Shown here: positions 1 to 9,792 of the stretch, in pieces | Layout of the letters: every line of letters begins with the position of its first letter | Numbering within the stretch: position 1 is the first letter of the stretch | From: Belnapia mucosa | Lineage (GTDB): Bacteria > Pseudomonadota > Alphaproteobacteria > Acetobacterales > Acetobacteraceae | Direction: 5' to 3' | Assembly (NCBI RefSeq): GCF_016775475.1 | Contig: NZ_JAEUXJ010000005.1 | Coordinates: 248,001-312,000, forward strand | Length of the DNA: 64,000 bases | Notes under the pieces: model-generated | What the model was told of the DNA's origin: nothing | Database searches by the model: none | The model's input: the letters and a program-made list of their open reading frames with translations, nothing else | Made by a program: the position numbers and the translations under genes

Positions 1-1
1 C

Positions 2-2206
2 TCCGCGGCGGCGGTGGAGGCAGAGGCGCCGCGCCGGACGGTCTTCGCGGTCGGCGATATCAAGCAGGCGATCTACGGCTTCCAGGGGGCGGATGCCGCC
101 GGCTTCGCCACCTGGCAGCGGCATTACGGCGCGCAGGTCCTGGCGGGCGGCGGCGAGTTCCGCCAGGTGCAGCTCGACGTCTCCTTCCGCTCCACCGCGC
201 CGGTGCTGGCGCTGGTCGATGCCGTCTTCGCCGATGGCGCGGCGCGGCAGGGCGTGGTGCCGGATGGCGAGCGGCTGCTGCACCTGCCCGACCGGCAGGG
301 CCATGCGGGCAGCGTGGAGCTGTGGCCGCTGCTCCGCCCGGCCGAAACGCCGGCGCCGGAGCCCTGGCAGGTGCCGCTGGAGCCGCAGCGCGTGGCGAGC
401 GCCGAGGCGCTGATGGCCGAGGCGCTGGCGGCGCGCATCGACCACATGATCAGGACCGAGCAGCTGCCGGCCCGCGGCCGCGGCGTGCGCGCGGGCGATG
501 TGCTGGTGCTGCTGCGGAAGCAGGCCAATGTGGCGCTGGTGCCGCTGCTGGTGCGCGCGCTGAAGGCGCGGCAGGTGCCGGTCGCGGGCGTCACGCGCGT
601 CAAGCTCGTCGAGCATATCGCGGTGATGGACCTGCTGGCGCTGTGCGACGTGCTGCTGCTGCCGGAGGATGACCTCCAGCTCGCCGCGCTGCTGAAGAGC
701 CCGCTGATCGGCCTCAGCGAGGAGGGGCTGCTGGAGCTGGCGCATGGCCGCCATGGCTCGCTCTGGGGCGCGCTGATGGCGCATCAGGGCGAGGCAGCGG
801 ATGGCACGGCGGCGCGGGCGGCCTCCTGGCTGGCGCGGCTCGCCGCGCGGGCCGACCTCGTCACCCCGCATGCGTTGCTGGCCGAGGTGCTGGGCGAGCC
901 CTCGATGGACGGCACGCGGGGCCGGGCGCGGCTGCTGGCCCGCCTCGGGCCGGAGGCAGCCGATGTGCTGGACGAGTTGCTGAACGCCGCGCTGACCTAT
1001 GAACGGCGGCACCCGCCGAGCCTGCAGGGCTTCCTCCACTGGCTCCGCCAGGGCGGGGCCGAGGTGAAGCGGGAGGCGGAGGCGGCGGGCGATGCGGTGC
1101 GCATCATGACCGTCCACAATGCCAAGGGATTGCAGGCCCCGATCGTCATCCTCCCCGATGTCGGCAGCGGCACGGGCAGCGAGGCGATCCGCTGGCTGGA
1201 AGGGGATGGCCTCCACCTGCCGCTCTGGGCACCGAACAAGAGCTTCCACGCCCCTGCCTTCCTCGCCGCCAAGGCCGCCGACGAGGCGCGGCGGCAGGAG
1301 GAGGAGAACCGGCTGCTCTATGTGGCGCTGACCCGGGCCGAGGACCGGCTGGTGGTCTGCGGCTGGGGCAAGGAACCGGGCGAGTGGTATCTGCACGTCG
1401 CCGCCGGCTTCCGCCGCCTGCCGCTGGCCGCCGAGCATCCCTTCGACCATTACCGCTTCGGCGCCCCGTCAGCCTGCGATTTCGGCGACTGCATCGGCTG
1501 GCGGCTGGACTGCGCGCAGGAGGAACCGCCGGTGCAGGATGCCGTCGCCGCGGCGGCCGAGGTCGCCGGCCCCCTGCCCGACTGGGCCACCCGCCCCGCC
1601 CCGGCCGAGGCGCCGGAGCCGGCACTCAGCCCCTCGGCCCTGCCCGGCGAGCAGGAGACGCCCGCCGCCGCGCCGCATGGCGAGACCGATCCCGGCGGGC
1701 GGCGCTTCCGCCGCGGCCGGATCATGCACGCCCTGCTGCAACACCTGCCGGAACGGCCGGAGGCCGAGCGGCGCGAGGCGGCGTCGCGCTTCCTCGCCCG
1801 CCCCGGCCATGGGCTGGAGCCGGCGGAGCAGGTGGAGATGCTGGAGGAGGTGCTGGCCCTGCTCTCGGCCCCCGCCATCGCCGCCGCCTTCGGGCCGGAC
1901 AGCCTCGCCGAGGCGCCGATCGCCGGCCGGCTGGAGGGGCGGCTGGTCAGCGGCCAGGTGGACCGGCTGGTGGTCTCGCCGAAGCGTGTCCTGGTGCTGG
2001 ACTACAAGACCAACCGCCCGCCGCCGACCCGGCCGGAGGATGTGGCGCCGCTCTATCTCCGGCAGATGGCGGCCTATCGGGCGGTGCTGCGCCAGGCCTT
2101 CCCCGGGCGGGCGGTGGATTGCGCCCTGGTCTGGACCTATGGCGCCCGGCTGATGCCGCTTCCCGCGGAGTTGCTCGACGAGCACCTCCCCGCGCCGGTG
2201 TCATAG
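2..2206 (+). CDS. addA: Double-strand break repair helicase-nuclease AddA, 5'-truncated by window edge
   Basis: AddA is the UvrD-like helicase and nuclease subunit of the AddAB complex, which resects double-strand breaks for RecA loading. The reading frame is open from the first bases, so the Walker A end of the gene lies outside the window. Visible helicase motifs are [14 protein letters not shown] near the visible start, [14 protein letters not shown] about halfway, and [13 protein letters not shown]. The C-terminal PD-(D/E)XK nuclease is seen as [13 protein letters not shown] followed by [11 protein letters not shown], whose D and K are active-site residues. AddB would be expected upstream. 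trxA follows after about 100 bases, as in other alphaproteobacteria. Confidence 0.95.
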   Translation, partial: SAAAVEAEAPRRTVFAVGDIKQAIYGFQGADAAGFATWQRHYGAQVLAGGGEFRQVQLDVSFRSTAPVLALVDAVFADGAARQGVVPDGERLLHLPDRQGHAGSVELWPLLRPAETPAPEPWQVPLEPQRVASAEALMAEALAARIDHMIRTEQLPARGRGVRAGDVLVLLRKQANVALVPLLVRALKARQVPVAGVTRVKLVEHIAVMDLLALCDVLLLPEDDLQLAALLKSPLIGLSEEGLLELAHGRHGSLWGALMAHQGEAADGTAARAASWLARLAARADLVTPHALLAEVLGEPSMDGTRGRARLLARLGPEAADVLDELLNAALTYERRHPPSLQGFLHWLRQGGAEVKREAEAAGDAVRIMTVHNAKGLQAPIVILPDVGSGTGSEAIRWLEGDGLHLPLWAPNKSFHAPAFLAAKAADEARRQEEENRLLYVALTRAEDRLVVCGWGKEPGEWYLHVAAGFRRLPLAAEHPFDHYRFGAPSACDFGDCIGWRLDCAQEEPPVQDAVAAAAEVAGPLPDWATRPAPAEAPEPALSPSALPGEQETPAAAPHGETDPGGRRFRRGRIMHALLQHLPERPEAERREAASRFLARPGHGLEPAEQVEMLEEVLALLSAPAIAAAFGPDSLAEAPIAGRLEGRLVSGQVDRLVVSPKRVLVLDYKTNRPPPTRPEDVAPLYLRQMAAYRAVLRQAFPGRAVDCALVWTYGARLMPLPAELLDEHLPAPVS

Positions 2207-2306
2207 CGGCCCCGCATCGGGGCCGGCCTTGACCAGGGCACCCCGGCCAACGAATTCTGGGGACATGGTGGGGCCGATCCGGCCCCCGGAGCGAGGCGCA
2301 AACCCG

Positions 2307-2636
2307 ATGAGCGAACTCACCAAGGCTGTGACCGATGACAGCTTCAAGCAGGATGTGCTGGATGCGTCCGGCCCCGTGCTGGTCGATTTCTGGGCCGAGT
2401 GGTGCGGCCCCTGCCGCATGGTCGGCCCGATCCTCGACGATATTGCCAAGGAGTACGAGGGCAAGCTGACCATCGCCAAGGTCAATATCGACGAGAACCC
2501 GATGACCCCGAACGAGTATGCGGTGCGGGGCATCCCGACCATGCTGCTCTTCAAGGACGGCAAGCTGCTCGACACCAAGGTCGGCGCCCTGCCGAAGACG
2601 GCGCTGAAGGACTGGATCGCGGGCAACCTCGCCTGA
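2307..2636 (+). CDS. trxA: Thioredoxin TrxA
   Basis: Cytosolic dithiol-disulfide reductase, 109 residues, the normal size for thioredoxin 1. The active site WCGPC places the redox cysteines at residues 33 and 36, and the cis-proline loop GIPTMLLF follows. The ATG at 2307 is chosen because the N-terminus [13 protein letters not shown] fits the family; the frame is open further upstream to 2229, but that extension has no thioredoxin character. A GGAG about 16 bases upstream is a weak ribosome site. The stop codon overlaps the inferred start of the following sugar dehydrogenase gene. Confidence 0.96.
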   Translation: MSELTKAVTDDSFKQDVLDASGPVLVDFWAEWCGPCRMVGPILDDIAKEYEGKLTIAKVNIDENPMTPNEYAVRGIPTMLLFKDGKLLDTKVGALPKTALKDWIAGNLA

Positions 2637-3730
2637 GGACCGCCCTCGCCATCCTGGCGGCCCTGCTGCTGGCACCGAGCTCCGGCCGGGCGCAGCAGGG
2701 GTTCCAGGTGGCGGAATTCGCCACCGGCCTCGACCATCCCTGGGGCGGCGCCTTCCTGCCCGATGGCCGGCTGCTGCTGACCGAGCGGCCGGGGCGGATG
2801 CGGGTGGTAGGGCGCGATGGCGCGCTCTCCGCCCCGCTCACCGGCGTGCCGGCGGTGGAGGCGCGTGGCCAGGGCGGGCTGCTGGACGTGGCGCTCGCCC
2901 CGGATTTCGCCACGACGCGCGAGCTCTATCTCTGCCAGGCGGCGTTGGTGCAAGGCGGTGCCCTGACCCGGCTGGTGCGCGCCCGGCTCTCCCCCGATGC
3001 GACGGCGCTGGAGGCGGCGACGCCGATCCTCGATGCGACCCCGCCCCAGGCGGAGGGGCGCAACCATTATGGCTGCCGCATCGTCTTCGGCCGGGACGGG
3101 GCGATGTATCTCTCGACCGGCGAGCGCTATGTGACCAAGGCGCGGGCGCAGCGGCTGGACGACCTCGGCGGCAAGGTGCTGCGGCTGGCGCGCAACGGCG
3201 CGGCACTGGCGGACAATCCCTTCGCCGGCCGGCCCGGCGCGCGGGCCGAGATCTTCACCTATGGCCATCGCAACCCGCAGGGCCTCGCGGTCAATCCCTG
3301 GACCGGCAGCCTGTGGGAGGCTGAATTCGGCGCCCGCGGCGGGGATGAGGTGAACATCCTCCGCCCCGGGCGGAATTACGGCTGGCCGGTTGTCACCAAG
3401 GGCATCGACTACGACGGCAGCCGGATCGGCGAAGGCGCCGCGCGCCCCGATATGGAGGAGCCGATCCATTTCTGGGTGCCCTCGGTCAGCCCTTCGGGGA
3501 TCGTCTTCTATACCGGCAATGCCTTCCCGGCCTGGCGCGGCAGCCTGTTCCTCGCGGCGCTCAACCCGCCCGGCCTGGTGCGGCTGACGACGGAGGGCGA
3601 CCGGGTGACCGGGGAGGAGCGGTTGCTCTGGGGCCGGACGCGGTTCCGGCAGGTGCTGCAAGGGCCGGACGGGCTGGTCTACATCCTGACGGATGAGAGC
3701 GTGGGGCGGGTGCTGCAGCTGCGGCCATGA
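2633..3730 (+). CDS. Secreted PQQ-dependent aldose sugar dehydrogenase (Asd/YliI type), probable CTG start
   Basis: Periplasmic beta-propeller sugar dehydrogenase. Family signatures are the opening [17 protein letters not shown], the [14 protein letters not shown] strand, the [14 protein letters not shown] loop and the [11 protein letters not shown] region, which resemble PQQ- and calcium-binding segments of soluble aldose dehydrogenases. The first 21 residues read as an ideal signal peptide (R, hydrophobic [12 protein letters not shown], then GRAQ cleavage) and begin exactly at a CTG overlapping the trxA stop (CTGA). No ATG, GTG or TTG gives this signal peptide; an in-frame upstream start would put about 78 residues of thioredoxin-antisense-like sequence before it. 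Length of about 365 residues fits the family. Substrate unknown. Confidence 0.85.
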   Translation: MRTALAILAALLLAPSSGRAQQGFQVAEFATGLDHPWGGAFLPDGRLLLTERPGRMRVVGRDGALSAPLTGVPAVEARGQGGLLDVALAPDFATTRELYLCQAALVQGGALTRLVRARLSPDATALEAATPILDATPPQAEGRNHYGCRIVFGRDGAMYLSTGERYVTKARAQRLDDLGGKVLRLARNGAALADNPFAGRPGARAEIFTYGHRNPQGLAVNPWTGSLWEAEFGARGGDEVNILRPGRNYGWPVVTKGIDYDGSRIGEGAARPDMEEPIHFWVPSVSPSGIVFYTGNAFPAWRGSLFLAALNPPGLVRLTTEGDRVTGEERLLWGRTRFRQVLQGPDGLVYILTDESVGRVLQLRP

Positions 3731-3759
3731 AAAAAGCCCCGGGGATCGCTCCCCGGGGC
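3730..3759 (-). terminator. Intrinsic terminator for the Bax inhibitor-1 gene
   Basis: Perfect 10-bp inverted repeat: arm GCCCCGGGGA at 3736-3745, loop TCGC, arm TCCCCGGGGC at 3750-3759. Read on the minus strand, the stem is followed by six T residues (3735-3730). It lies 26 bases past the stop of the minus-strand gene ending at 3785 and abuts the stop of the plus-strand dehydrogenase. On the plus strand the hairpin has no T tract, so it is directional. Confidence 0.8.
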
Positions 3760-3784
3760 CCGTGCTCTCGCAGCCTGCGAGGGC

Positions 3785-4576
3785 TCAGTCGTTGCTCTGG
3801 CGCACGCCCATGAACTGCATCATCAGCTGGAACAGGTTGATGAAGTTCAGGTAGAGGCCGAGCGCGTCCATCACGCTGCGCTTGCCGGCCTCGTCCGTGC
3901 CCTCGGCATAGGCATACTGGACATAGTCCGACTTGATCCGCTGCGTGTCATAGGCGGTGAGGCCGGTGAAGACCACGACGCCCAGCACGCTGATGGCGAA
4001 CTGGAGAGCCGTCGAGCCGATGAACATGTTCACCAGCCCGGCGATGATGATGCCGATCAGGCCCATCATCATGAAGCTGCCCATCCGCGTCAGGTCGGCC
4101 TTGGTCGTGTAGCCATAGAGGCTGATGCCGGCGAACATGCCCGCGGTCACGAAGAAGGCCCGCGCCACGGAAGCGCCGGTGAAGACCAGGAAGATATGCG
4201 CCATGCTGGCGCCCATCACCGCGGCGAAGGCCCAGAACAGCGCCTGCGCGGTGCCCTTGGACAGCCGGTTGATGCCGAAGCTGAGCACCATGACGAAGGC
4301 CAGCGGGGCGAACATGGCGACATAGGCCAGGATCGTCGGCTGCACCACCGCGCCGCGCGGCGTCATCACGCGCTGATAGAACAGCGCCTGGAGCTCCGGC
4401 ACATTGGCGATCATGTAGGCGACGATGCCTGTCAGTACCAGCCCCGAGGCCATCCAGTTATAGACCCGGAGCATGTACGCCCGGAGCCCGGCATCGATGG
4501 CGACCGCGTCGGCGGTCGCAACGCGACCCCAGCCAGGCGCACCCGTCGTGGCGCGATAGTCGGGTTGAAGGGCCAT
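3785..4576 (-). CDS. Bax inhibitor-1/YccA family membrane protein
   Basis: 263-residue integral membrane protein with about seven helices, of the BI-1/YccA/YbhL family. Members interact with FtsH or act as pH-sensitive cation leak channels; the exact role here is not shown. The conserved C-terminal signature FTGLTAYDTQRIKSDY and the acidic-residue pattern of the family are present. The start at 4576 is supported by GGGAGG 12 bases upstream; an in-frame ATG 24 codons further upstream lies inside the inferred promoter and is rejected. It is monocistronic, with its own promoter and terminator. Confidence 0.93.
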   Translation of the reverse strand: MALQPDYRATTGAPGWGRVATADAVAIDAGLRAYMLRVYNWMASGLVLTGIVAYMIANVPELQALFYQRVMTPRGAVVQPTILAYVAMFAPLAFVMVLSFGINRLSKGTAQALFWAFAAVMGASMAHIFLVFTGASVARAFFVTAGMFAGISLYGYTTKADLTRMGSFMMMGLIGIIIAGLVNMFIGSTALQFAISVLGVVVFTGLTAYDTQRIKSDYVQYAYAEGTDEAGKRSVMDALGLYLNFINLFQLMMQFMGVRQSND

Positions 4577-4618
4577 AGGTGTCTCGAACCTCCCAAAGGG
4601 GGTTATCCCCGTGATGTG

Positions 4619-4648
4619 GTTATATGGACAGACTGTAACCCGTTTCAA
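4619..4648 (-). promoter_or_regulatory. Sigma70-type promoter for the Bax inhibitor-1 gene
   Basis: On the minus strand TTGAAA (4648-4643) is followed after 18 bases by TATAAC (4624-4619). The predicted transcription start is near 4612, giving a leader of about 35 bases with the GGGAGG ribosome site in it. Good match to -35 and -10 consensus in an otherwise GC-rich context. Confidence 0.5.
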
Positions 4649-4775
4649 CGGGATTCGGGAGCGGTCCGGAGGAGCCGCGAAGCCTTGACCATGCCGGCCC
4701 GCACGGGGAGCGGACCGATGGGGATTATATGGTCATAATCTGCCGCCATTCACGTGAAGAAGTGTGATTGCGGCC

Positions 4776-7277
4776 CTATTCGTTTCGCAGCAGCGGGCCG
4801 GGCCGCACCCGCAGCGCCAGCGCGGTGCCGATCTGGCCGCAGAGCAGGGTCAGCAGGGCGCAGCCCAGCACGGTCGCGGCCAGTGTCCCCGGCAACAGCA
4901 CCCAGCGCGCCTGCATCACCAGCACCACCACCGCCCAGGAGGCGGCGCTGCCGGCCAGCGCGGCGAGGCCGCCCGCCACCAACCCGACCAGCCCGTATTC
5001 CACCAGCCAGGCGGCGCGGATCTGGGCCCGCGTCGCGCCGATGGTCTTCAGCACCACCGCATCGCGGACCCGCTGCCGCTGCCCGGCCGCCACCGCCCCG
5101 GCCAGCACCAGCCCGCCCGCCAGCAGCGTCACGCCCCCTACCGCCGAAAGCGCGGTGCCGATCCGGCCTAGCAGGGTCGAGACCGCCTCCAGCGCATCGC
5201 GCACCCGGATGCCGGTGATGTTGGGAAAGGCATCGGTCAGCCGGCGCAGCACCGCGGCATCCTGGGCCGGGTCGCCGCGGAGGGTGGCGATATGCGTATG
5301 CGGCGCCGCCTCCAGCAGGCCGGGCGAGGCGACCATGGCGAAATTCATCCCCAGGCCCCGCCAGTCCACCTGCCGCAGATTGGCGATGGTCAGGTCGATA
5401 TTGCGGCCGAGGACATTGACCGTGATGACATCGCCGATGCCGACCCCCCAGCCCTTGGCGATGCCCGCCTCGAAGGAGACCAGCGGCTTGCCGCGGTAGT
5501 CGGCCGCCCACCACGCGCCGGCCACGACCTGCGTGCCCTCGGGCGGGGTCGGCGCATAGGTCAGGCCGCGATCGCCGCGCAGCGCCCAGGCGGTCTCGGG
5601 CGTGGTCTGCCACTGCTCGGCCGGCACGCCCTTCACCGCGACCACGCGGGCGCGGAGGCTCGGCACGCGCTTCACCTCCTCCACCCCCGGCAGGCCGGTG
5701 GCCAGCGCATCGAAGCGCGCGGCCTGGTCGGACTGGATGTCGATGAAGAAGAAATTCGGGGCATGCGCCGGCATCTCGCCGGCCAGCTGCAGGCGGAGAT
5801 TGCCCTCGATCTGGGCGATGGCGGCCAGCGTCGTCAGGCCGATGCCGAGCGAGACGACCAGCAGCGCGGTCGGCGCCCCCGGCCGATGCAGGTTGGCGAG
5901 ACCGAGCCGCAGCGCCGGGCGCCGCAGATGCGAGAGGCGCCGGGCCAGCGCCGCCAGCGCCCAGGCGCCGCCGCGGAACAGCAGCAGCGCCGCCACGGCC
6001 GCGGCGCAGAAGCCGGCGGCGAACAGCCGGTCGCCCGCAGTCGCCACCACCAGCCCGACCAGCGCGGCGGCCGCCAGCGCGTTCAGCGCCAGCACCGGCC
6101 AGGCCGGACGCCCGGCGGCAGGCTTCACCGCATCCCGGAACAGCGCCGCGCCCGAGATCCGTGCCGCCCGGCCGAGTGGCCAGAGGGCGAAGGCCAGCGC
6201 CGTCAGCAGCCCATAGAGCGCGGCCAGCGCCAGCGGCGCCGGATAGGCGGCGATCCGCGGCGGCACCGGCAGCGCGCCCGAGAGCGCCTGCGCCGCCGCC
6301 CAGGTCAGCCCATAGCCGGCCAGCAGGCCGAGCGCGATGCCGGCCGCCGCCAGCGCCAGCACCTGCACCAGATAGGTGAGGAAGATCAGCGAGGCCGGCG
6401 CGCCGAGGCAGCGGAAGATGGCGATGGAGCGGGCCCGCGCCTCCAGCCAGCCGCGCACCCCGGTGGCGACGCCGATGCCCCCGACCAGCAGCGCGGTCAG
6501 CCCGGCCAGCGTCAGGAAGGAGGCAGCACGGTCGAGGAAGCGGGCCAGCCCCGGCTCCGCCGCATCGGCGGTGCGGATGCGGAAGCCCTCGGCGGCGAAG
6601 TCCCGGCGCAGTACCTCGGCGACCGGATGCGGGGCGAGGCCGGGCGGCAGCCGGATGCGCAGATCGTTCTGCAACAGGCTGCCGGGCTGGACCAGCGCGG
6701 TCTCCGGCAGGCTCGCCGCGGCGATCATGGCGCGCGGGCCGAACAGCGCCGGGGTCGCCACCTTGTCCGGCTCGGCAGCGACGGTCGCGGCGAAGCGCAG
6801 CCGGGCCTCGCCCAGCCGCACCTCGTCGCCAGGGTGGAGGCCGAGCCGTTCCGCCACCAGCGGGTCGAGCGCGACCATCCCGGCCTCCAGCGGGACGGGC
6901 GGGTCCAGCCCGAGCCGGCCGATCAGCGGATAGGCGTCATCGACCGATTTCAGCTCGACCAGCATCCGCTCGCCGCTTGGGGCCACCAGCATGGCCCGCA
7001 TGGTGGTGATGGCGGAGACCTGGGCGCCGCGGGCCGCTGCCCAGTCCCGCAGCACCGGGGGCACCGGCCGGGCGCCGGCGCGGATCTCGATATCGCCGCC
7101 CAGGATGCGCGCGCCATCGGCCAGCAGCCCGGCCTGGATGGCCGCGCGTAGCGTCCCGACCGCGGCGATGGCCGCGACCCCGAGCGCGAGGCAGGCCAGG
7201 ACGATGCGGAGGGACCGGAGGCCGCCGCGCAGCTCCCGTCGCGCCAGGCGGATGCCGAGCGCCAGCTGGCCAGCCAT
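4776..7277 (-). CDS. YbbP-like ABC transporter permease (two FtsX domains), ATPase not adjacent
   Basis: 833-residue inner-membrane protein of the YbbP/LolC-E-like FtsX permease group. An N-terminal helix follows residues GIRLARRELRGGLRSLR, then a large periplasmic domain (about 40-250), a first FtsX domain with helices around 260-430, further helices near 440-500, a second periplasmic domain, and a last FtsX domain (about 690-833) containing RVRDAVVLKTIGATRAQI. Family members work with a YbbA-type ATPase, possibly in envelope lipid or toxin handling. No ATPase gene lies next to it here. Start at 7277 is the first ATG giving the conserved N-terminus. Confidence 0.88.
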   Translation of the reverse strand: MAGQLALGIRLARRELRGGLRSLRIVLACLALGVAAIAAVGTLRAAIQAGLLADGARILGGDIEIRAGARPVPPVLRDWAAARGAQVSAITTMRAMLVAPSGERMLVELKSVDDAYPLIGRLGLDPPVPLEAGMVALDPLVAERLGLHPGDEVRLGEARLRFAATVAAEPDKVATPALFGPRAMIAAASLPETALVQPGSLLQNDLRIRLPPGLAPHPVAEVLRRDFAAEGFRIRTADAAEPGLARFLDRAASFLTLAGLTALLVGGIGVATGVRGWLEARARSIAIFRCLGAPASLIFLTYLVQVLALAAAGIALGLLAGYGLTWAAAQALSGALPVPPRIAAYPAPLALAALYGLLTALAFALWPLGRAARISGAALFRDAVKPAAGRPAWPVLALNALAAAALVGLVVATAGDRLFAAGFCAAAVAALLLFRGGAWALAALARRLSHLRRPALRLGLANLHRPGAPTALLVVSLGIGLTTLAAIAQIEGNLRLQLAGEMPAHAPNFFFIDIQSDQAARFDALATGLPGVEEVKRVPSLRARVVAVKGVPAEQWQTTPETAWALRGDRGLTYAPTPPEGTQVVAGAWWAADYRGKPLVSFEAGIAKGWGVGIGDVITVNVLGRNIDLTIANLRQVDWRGLGMNFAMVASPGLLEAAPHTHIATLRGDPAQDAAVLRRLTDAFPNITGIRVRDALEAVSTLLGRIGTALSAVGGVTLLAGGLVLAGAVAAGQRQRVRDAVVLKTIGATRAQIRAAWLVEYGLVGLVAGGLAALAGSAASWAVVVLVMQARWVLLPGTLAATVLGCALLTLLCGQIGTALALRVRPGPLLRNE

Positions 7278-7366
7278 GCCCACGAAATGGGTTCTCCACC
7301 GAAATTGGGTTGAGCTTTCGAAGTGGGGCGGCCAAAGGCTGATCCAAGCCCGGGAGAGACCACACA

Positions 7367-8107
7367 ATGGAAAGCGAGCTCATCGTCGCCTTGCTGGCGC
7401 TCATCGCCATGGAGGTGGTGCTCGGCATCGACAATCTGGTCTTCATTGCCATCCTGTCGAACCGGCTGGCGCCGGAGCGCCGGGTTTCGGCGCGGCGAAT
7501 CGGCCTCGGCCTGGCGGTCCTGATGCGATTCGGGATGCTGGCCGGCGCCTCCTGGCTGCTCTCGCTCACCCGGCCGCTTTTTGCCGTGGCTGGGATGGAT
7601 TTCTCCGGCAAGGACCTGATCCTGCTGGCTGGCGGCCTGTTCCTGATCGGCAAGGCGGTGATCGAGATCCATCACCGGGTCGATCCCGACAGCCAGGAGG
7701 CGGCGCATCAGGCGGATGCGCGGGTCGCCAGCTTCTGGCCGACCGTCGTCCAGATCCTGCTGCTCGACATGGTCTTCTCGGTGGACAGCATCCTGGCCGC
7801 CGTGGCGCTGACCAGGGAATTCTGGGTGATCGCGGTGGCGATTGTCGTCTCGGTCATCGCCATGCTGTTCTCGATGGATGCGCTCTCCCGCTTCATGGAG
7901 CGCAACCCGACGGTGGTGATGCTGGCCCTGGCCTTCCTGGTGATGATCGGAATGGTGCTGGTGGCGGAAGGCTTCGGCGCGCATGTGCCGAAGGGCTTCG
8001 TCTATGTTGCTATGGCCTTCGCCGCGGGGGTGGAGGGGCTGAACCTGCTGGCGCGGCGGGCCCGGCGCCGGGTCGCTAGCCCTGCCCCTTCGCGGGAAAC
8101 CGGTTGA
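7367..8107 (+). CDS. TerC family membrane protein (probable metal exporter)
   Basis: 246-residue membrane protein with about seven helices. The two diagnostic repeats with buried acidic residues are EVVLGIDNLVFIAI near residue 16 and DMVFSVDSILAAVAL near residue 132. TerC proteins have been linked to manganese efflux and tellurite resistance; substrate here is inferred only. GGGAGAG 8 bases upstream supports the ATG at 7367. The 3' end overlaps the convergent SDR gene by 32 bases. Confidence 0.92.
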   Translation: MESELIVALLALIAMEVVLGIDNLVFIAILSNRLAPERRVSARRIGLGLAVLMRFGMLAGASWLLSLTRPLFAVAGMDFSGKDLILLAGGLFLIGKAVIEIHHRVDPDSQEAAHQADARVASFWPTVVQILLLDMVFSVDSILAAVALTREFWVIAVAIVVSVIAMLFSMDALSRFMERNPTVVMLALAFLVMIGMVLVAEGFGAHVPKGFVYVAMAFAAGVEGLNLLARRARRRVASPAPSRETG

Positions 8108-8852
8108 ACACCGCCGCCCGCAGCCCGGGCGGCAGGGCGCCCGCCAGCCGCGCCCCGAGATAGAGCGGCAGGGGATAGGCGATCCGGGTGCGGCCGGCGG
8201 CGATGCCGGTCAGCGTCCGCCGCGCCGCCTCCTCCGGCGGCATCAGGAAGGGCATGGGGAAGGCGTTGCGGTCGGTCATCGGCGTGCGGACATAGCCGGG
8301 GCAGACGGCGTGGAGGCGGATGCCGCGCCGCCTCTCGCTGGCATCCAGCGCCTCCGCCCAGCGCTGCACCGCCGCCTTGCTGGCGCAATAGGCCGGCGCG
8401 CCCGGGGCGGCGACGAAGGCGGCCAGCGAGGCGATGACGGCGACCCGGCCGCGCAGCCCGTCCGGCCCCGGCGCCTGCCCGGCCATCGCCTCCAACGCCG
8501 GGAGGACGGTGTTCAGCACGCCGGTGACATTGGTCTCGAAGACGCCGCGGGCGACGGAGGCCGGCTCCACCGCCCCGCCGGTCCCGGCCGAGATGCCGGC
8601 ATTGGCGATGATCAGGTCGAGCCGCCCGGCCCCGCCGATCCAGCCGGCCATGCCGGCCGCATCGCGCACGTCGAACACCCGGGGATGCGCCTCGGCCCCG
8701 GCGGCGCGGCAGGCCTCGGCCACCGCCTCCAACCGCGCCGCATCGCGGCCGGAGAGATGCAGCACCGCCCCCGGCCCCGCACAGGCGAGCGCCAGCGCCC
8801 GCCCAAGGCCTGAGGAAGCCCCCGTCACCAGCACATGCCGCCACGCCGCCAT
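8076..8852 (-). CDS. SDR family NAD(P)-dependent oxidoreductase
   Basis: Classical short-chain dehydrogenase of about 258 residues. The dinucleotide loop is VTGASSGLGRA near residue 9, followed by NAGIS and the catalytic triad with S in VIASLAAF and YCASKAA. The C-terminal segment resembles the DltE/YdfG-like subgroup of SDRs acting on acyl or hydroxy acids, but substrate cannot be assigned. ATG at 8852 is preceded by a GGCGGG about 9 bases away; an ATG three codons upstream is an alternative. The end lies inside terC. Confidence 0.88.
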   Translation of the reverse strand: MAAWRHVLVTGASSGLGRALALACAGPGAVLHLSGRDAARLEAVAEACRAAGAEAHPRVFDVRDAAGMAGWIGGAGRLDLIIANAGISAGTGGAVEPASVARGVFETNVTGVLNTVLPALEAMAGQAPGPDGLRGRVAVIASLAAFVAAPGAPAYCASKAAVQRWAEALDASERRRGIRLHAVCPGYVRTPMTDRNAFPMPFLMPPEEAARRTLTGIAAGRTRIAYPLPLYLGARLAGALPPGLRAAVFNRFPAKGQG

Positions 8853-8892
8853 CGCTTGCATCCCGCCGCGCCGCGCGGGACAAGGCGCGGCG

Positions 8893-9792
8893 ATGGGCAC
8901 CCTTATGAGCATGACCGGCTTCGCGCGCGAGAGCGGCGCGCTGGCCGATGGAACCGCCTATGCCTGGGAGATCCGCAGCGTGAACGGGCGGGGGCTCGAC
9001 CTTCGCCTCAGGCTGCCGAACGGGCTGGACGCGCTGGAGCCGGCATTGCGGGAGGCGGCGGCGCGGCGCCTGAAGCGTGGCAACCTCTCCGCCACCCTGA
9101 CCCTGAAGCGGGAGGAGCGGCCACGCCAGGTCGTCGATGCCGCCGCGCTCGACCAGGTGCTGCGCCTGGCCCAGGACCTCGCGGCGCGGATCGAGGGCGC
9201 CGCCCCGCCGCGGGCCGAGACGCTGCTGGCCCTGCCCGGCATATTGCGGACCGAGCAGCCCGAGCCCGACGAGGCGCAGGAGGAAGCCCGCCGCGCCGCC
9301 CTGGCCGAGGCCTTCGGCCGCGCCCTCGATGGGCTGGCGGATTCCCGCCGGGCCGAAGGCGGGAAACTCGGAGAAATCCTCACGGGCCTGCTCGATGAGA
9401 TCGCCGCCCTCCACGCCACCGCCACCGCCGAGGCCGCCGACCAGCCCGAGGCGCAGCGCCGCCGCATGCTGGAGCAGCTCGCGGCCCTGCTCGGCGAGGC
9501 CGGGACGGCGCGGGTGCCGGAGGAGCGGCTGGCCCAGGAAGTGGCGTTGCTCGCCCAGAAATCCGATGTGCGCGAGGAGCTGGACCGGCTCTCGGCGCAT
9601 ATCGGGGCGGCGAGGGCCCTGCTGCGCACGGGCGACGGGGTCGGCCGCAAGCTCGACTTCCTCACCCAGGAATTCGTCCGGGAGGCGAACACCCTCTGCT
9701 CCAAATCCGCCTCGGTCGCGCTGACCCGGACGGGCCTCGACCTGAAGGCGGCGATCGAGCGGCTCAAGGAACAGGCGGCGAATGTCGAATGA
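8893..9792 (+). CDS. YicC/YloC family endoribonuclease
   Basis: 299-residue protein with the conserved N-terminus MTGFARESG and C-terminal block EFVREANTLCSKSASVALT, the two signatures of the YicC family (endoribonucleases acting on structured or small RNAs). A long, charged helical middle part is typical. The first ATG is used; MSMTGF four codons later at 8905 is possible. The stop overlaps the gmk start as ATGA, implying translational coupling, and yicC next to gmk is common in alphaproteobacteria. Confidence 0.93.
   Translation: MGTLMSMTGFARESGALADGTAYAWEIRSVNGRGLDLRLRLPNGLDALEPALREAAARRLKRGNLSATLTLKREERPRQVVDAAALDQVLRLAQDLAARIEGAAPPRAETLLALPGILRTEQPEPDEAQEEARRAALAEAFGRALDGLADSRRAEGGKLGEILTGLLDEIAALHATATAEAADQPEAQRRRMLEQLAALLGEAGTARVPEERLAQEVALLAQKSDVREELDRLSAHIGAARALLRTGDGVGRKLDFLTQEFVREANTLCSKSASVALTRTGLDLKAAIERLKEQAANVE

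Noticed and set aside
3793-4648. Longer Bax inhibitor-1 protein starting at 4648
   Set aside because: The extra 24 residues are not family-like and would begin inside the -35 box; the GGGAGG site supports 4576.
7351-7366. CGGGAGAGACC before terC, similar to the L3 part of the yybP-ykoY manganese riboswitch
   Set aside because: The L1 consensus GGGGAGTA and the surrounding helices are missing in the 89-base gap; the match is also the ribosome site.
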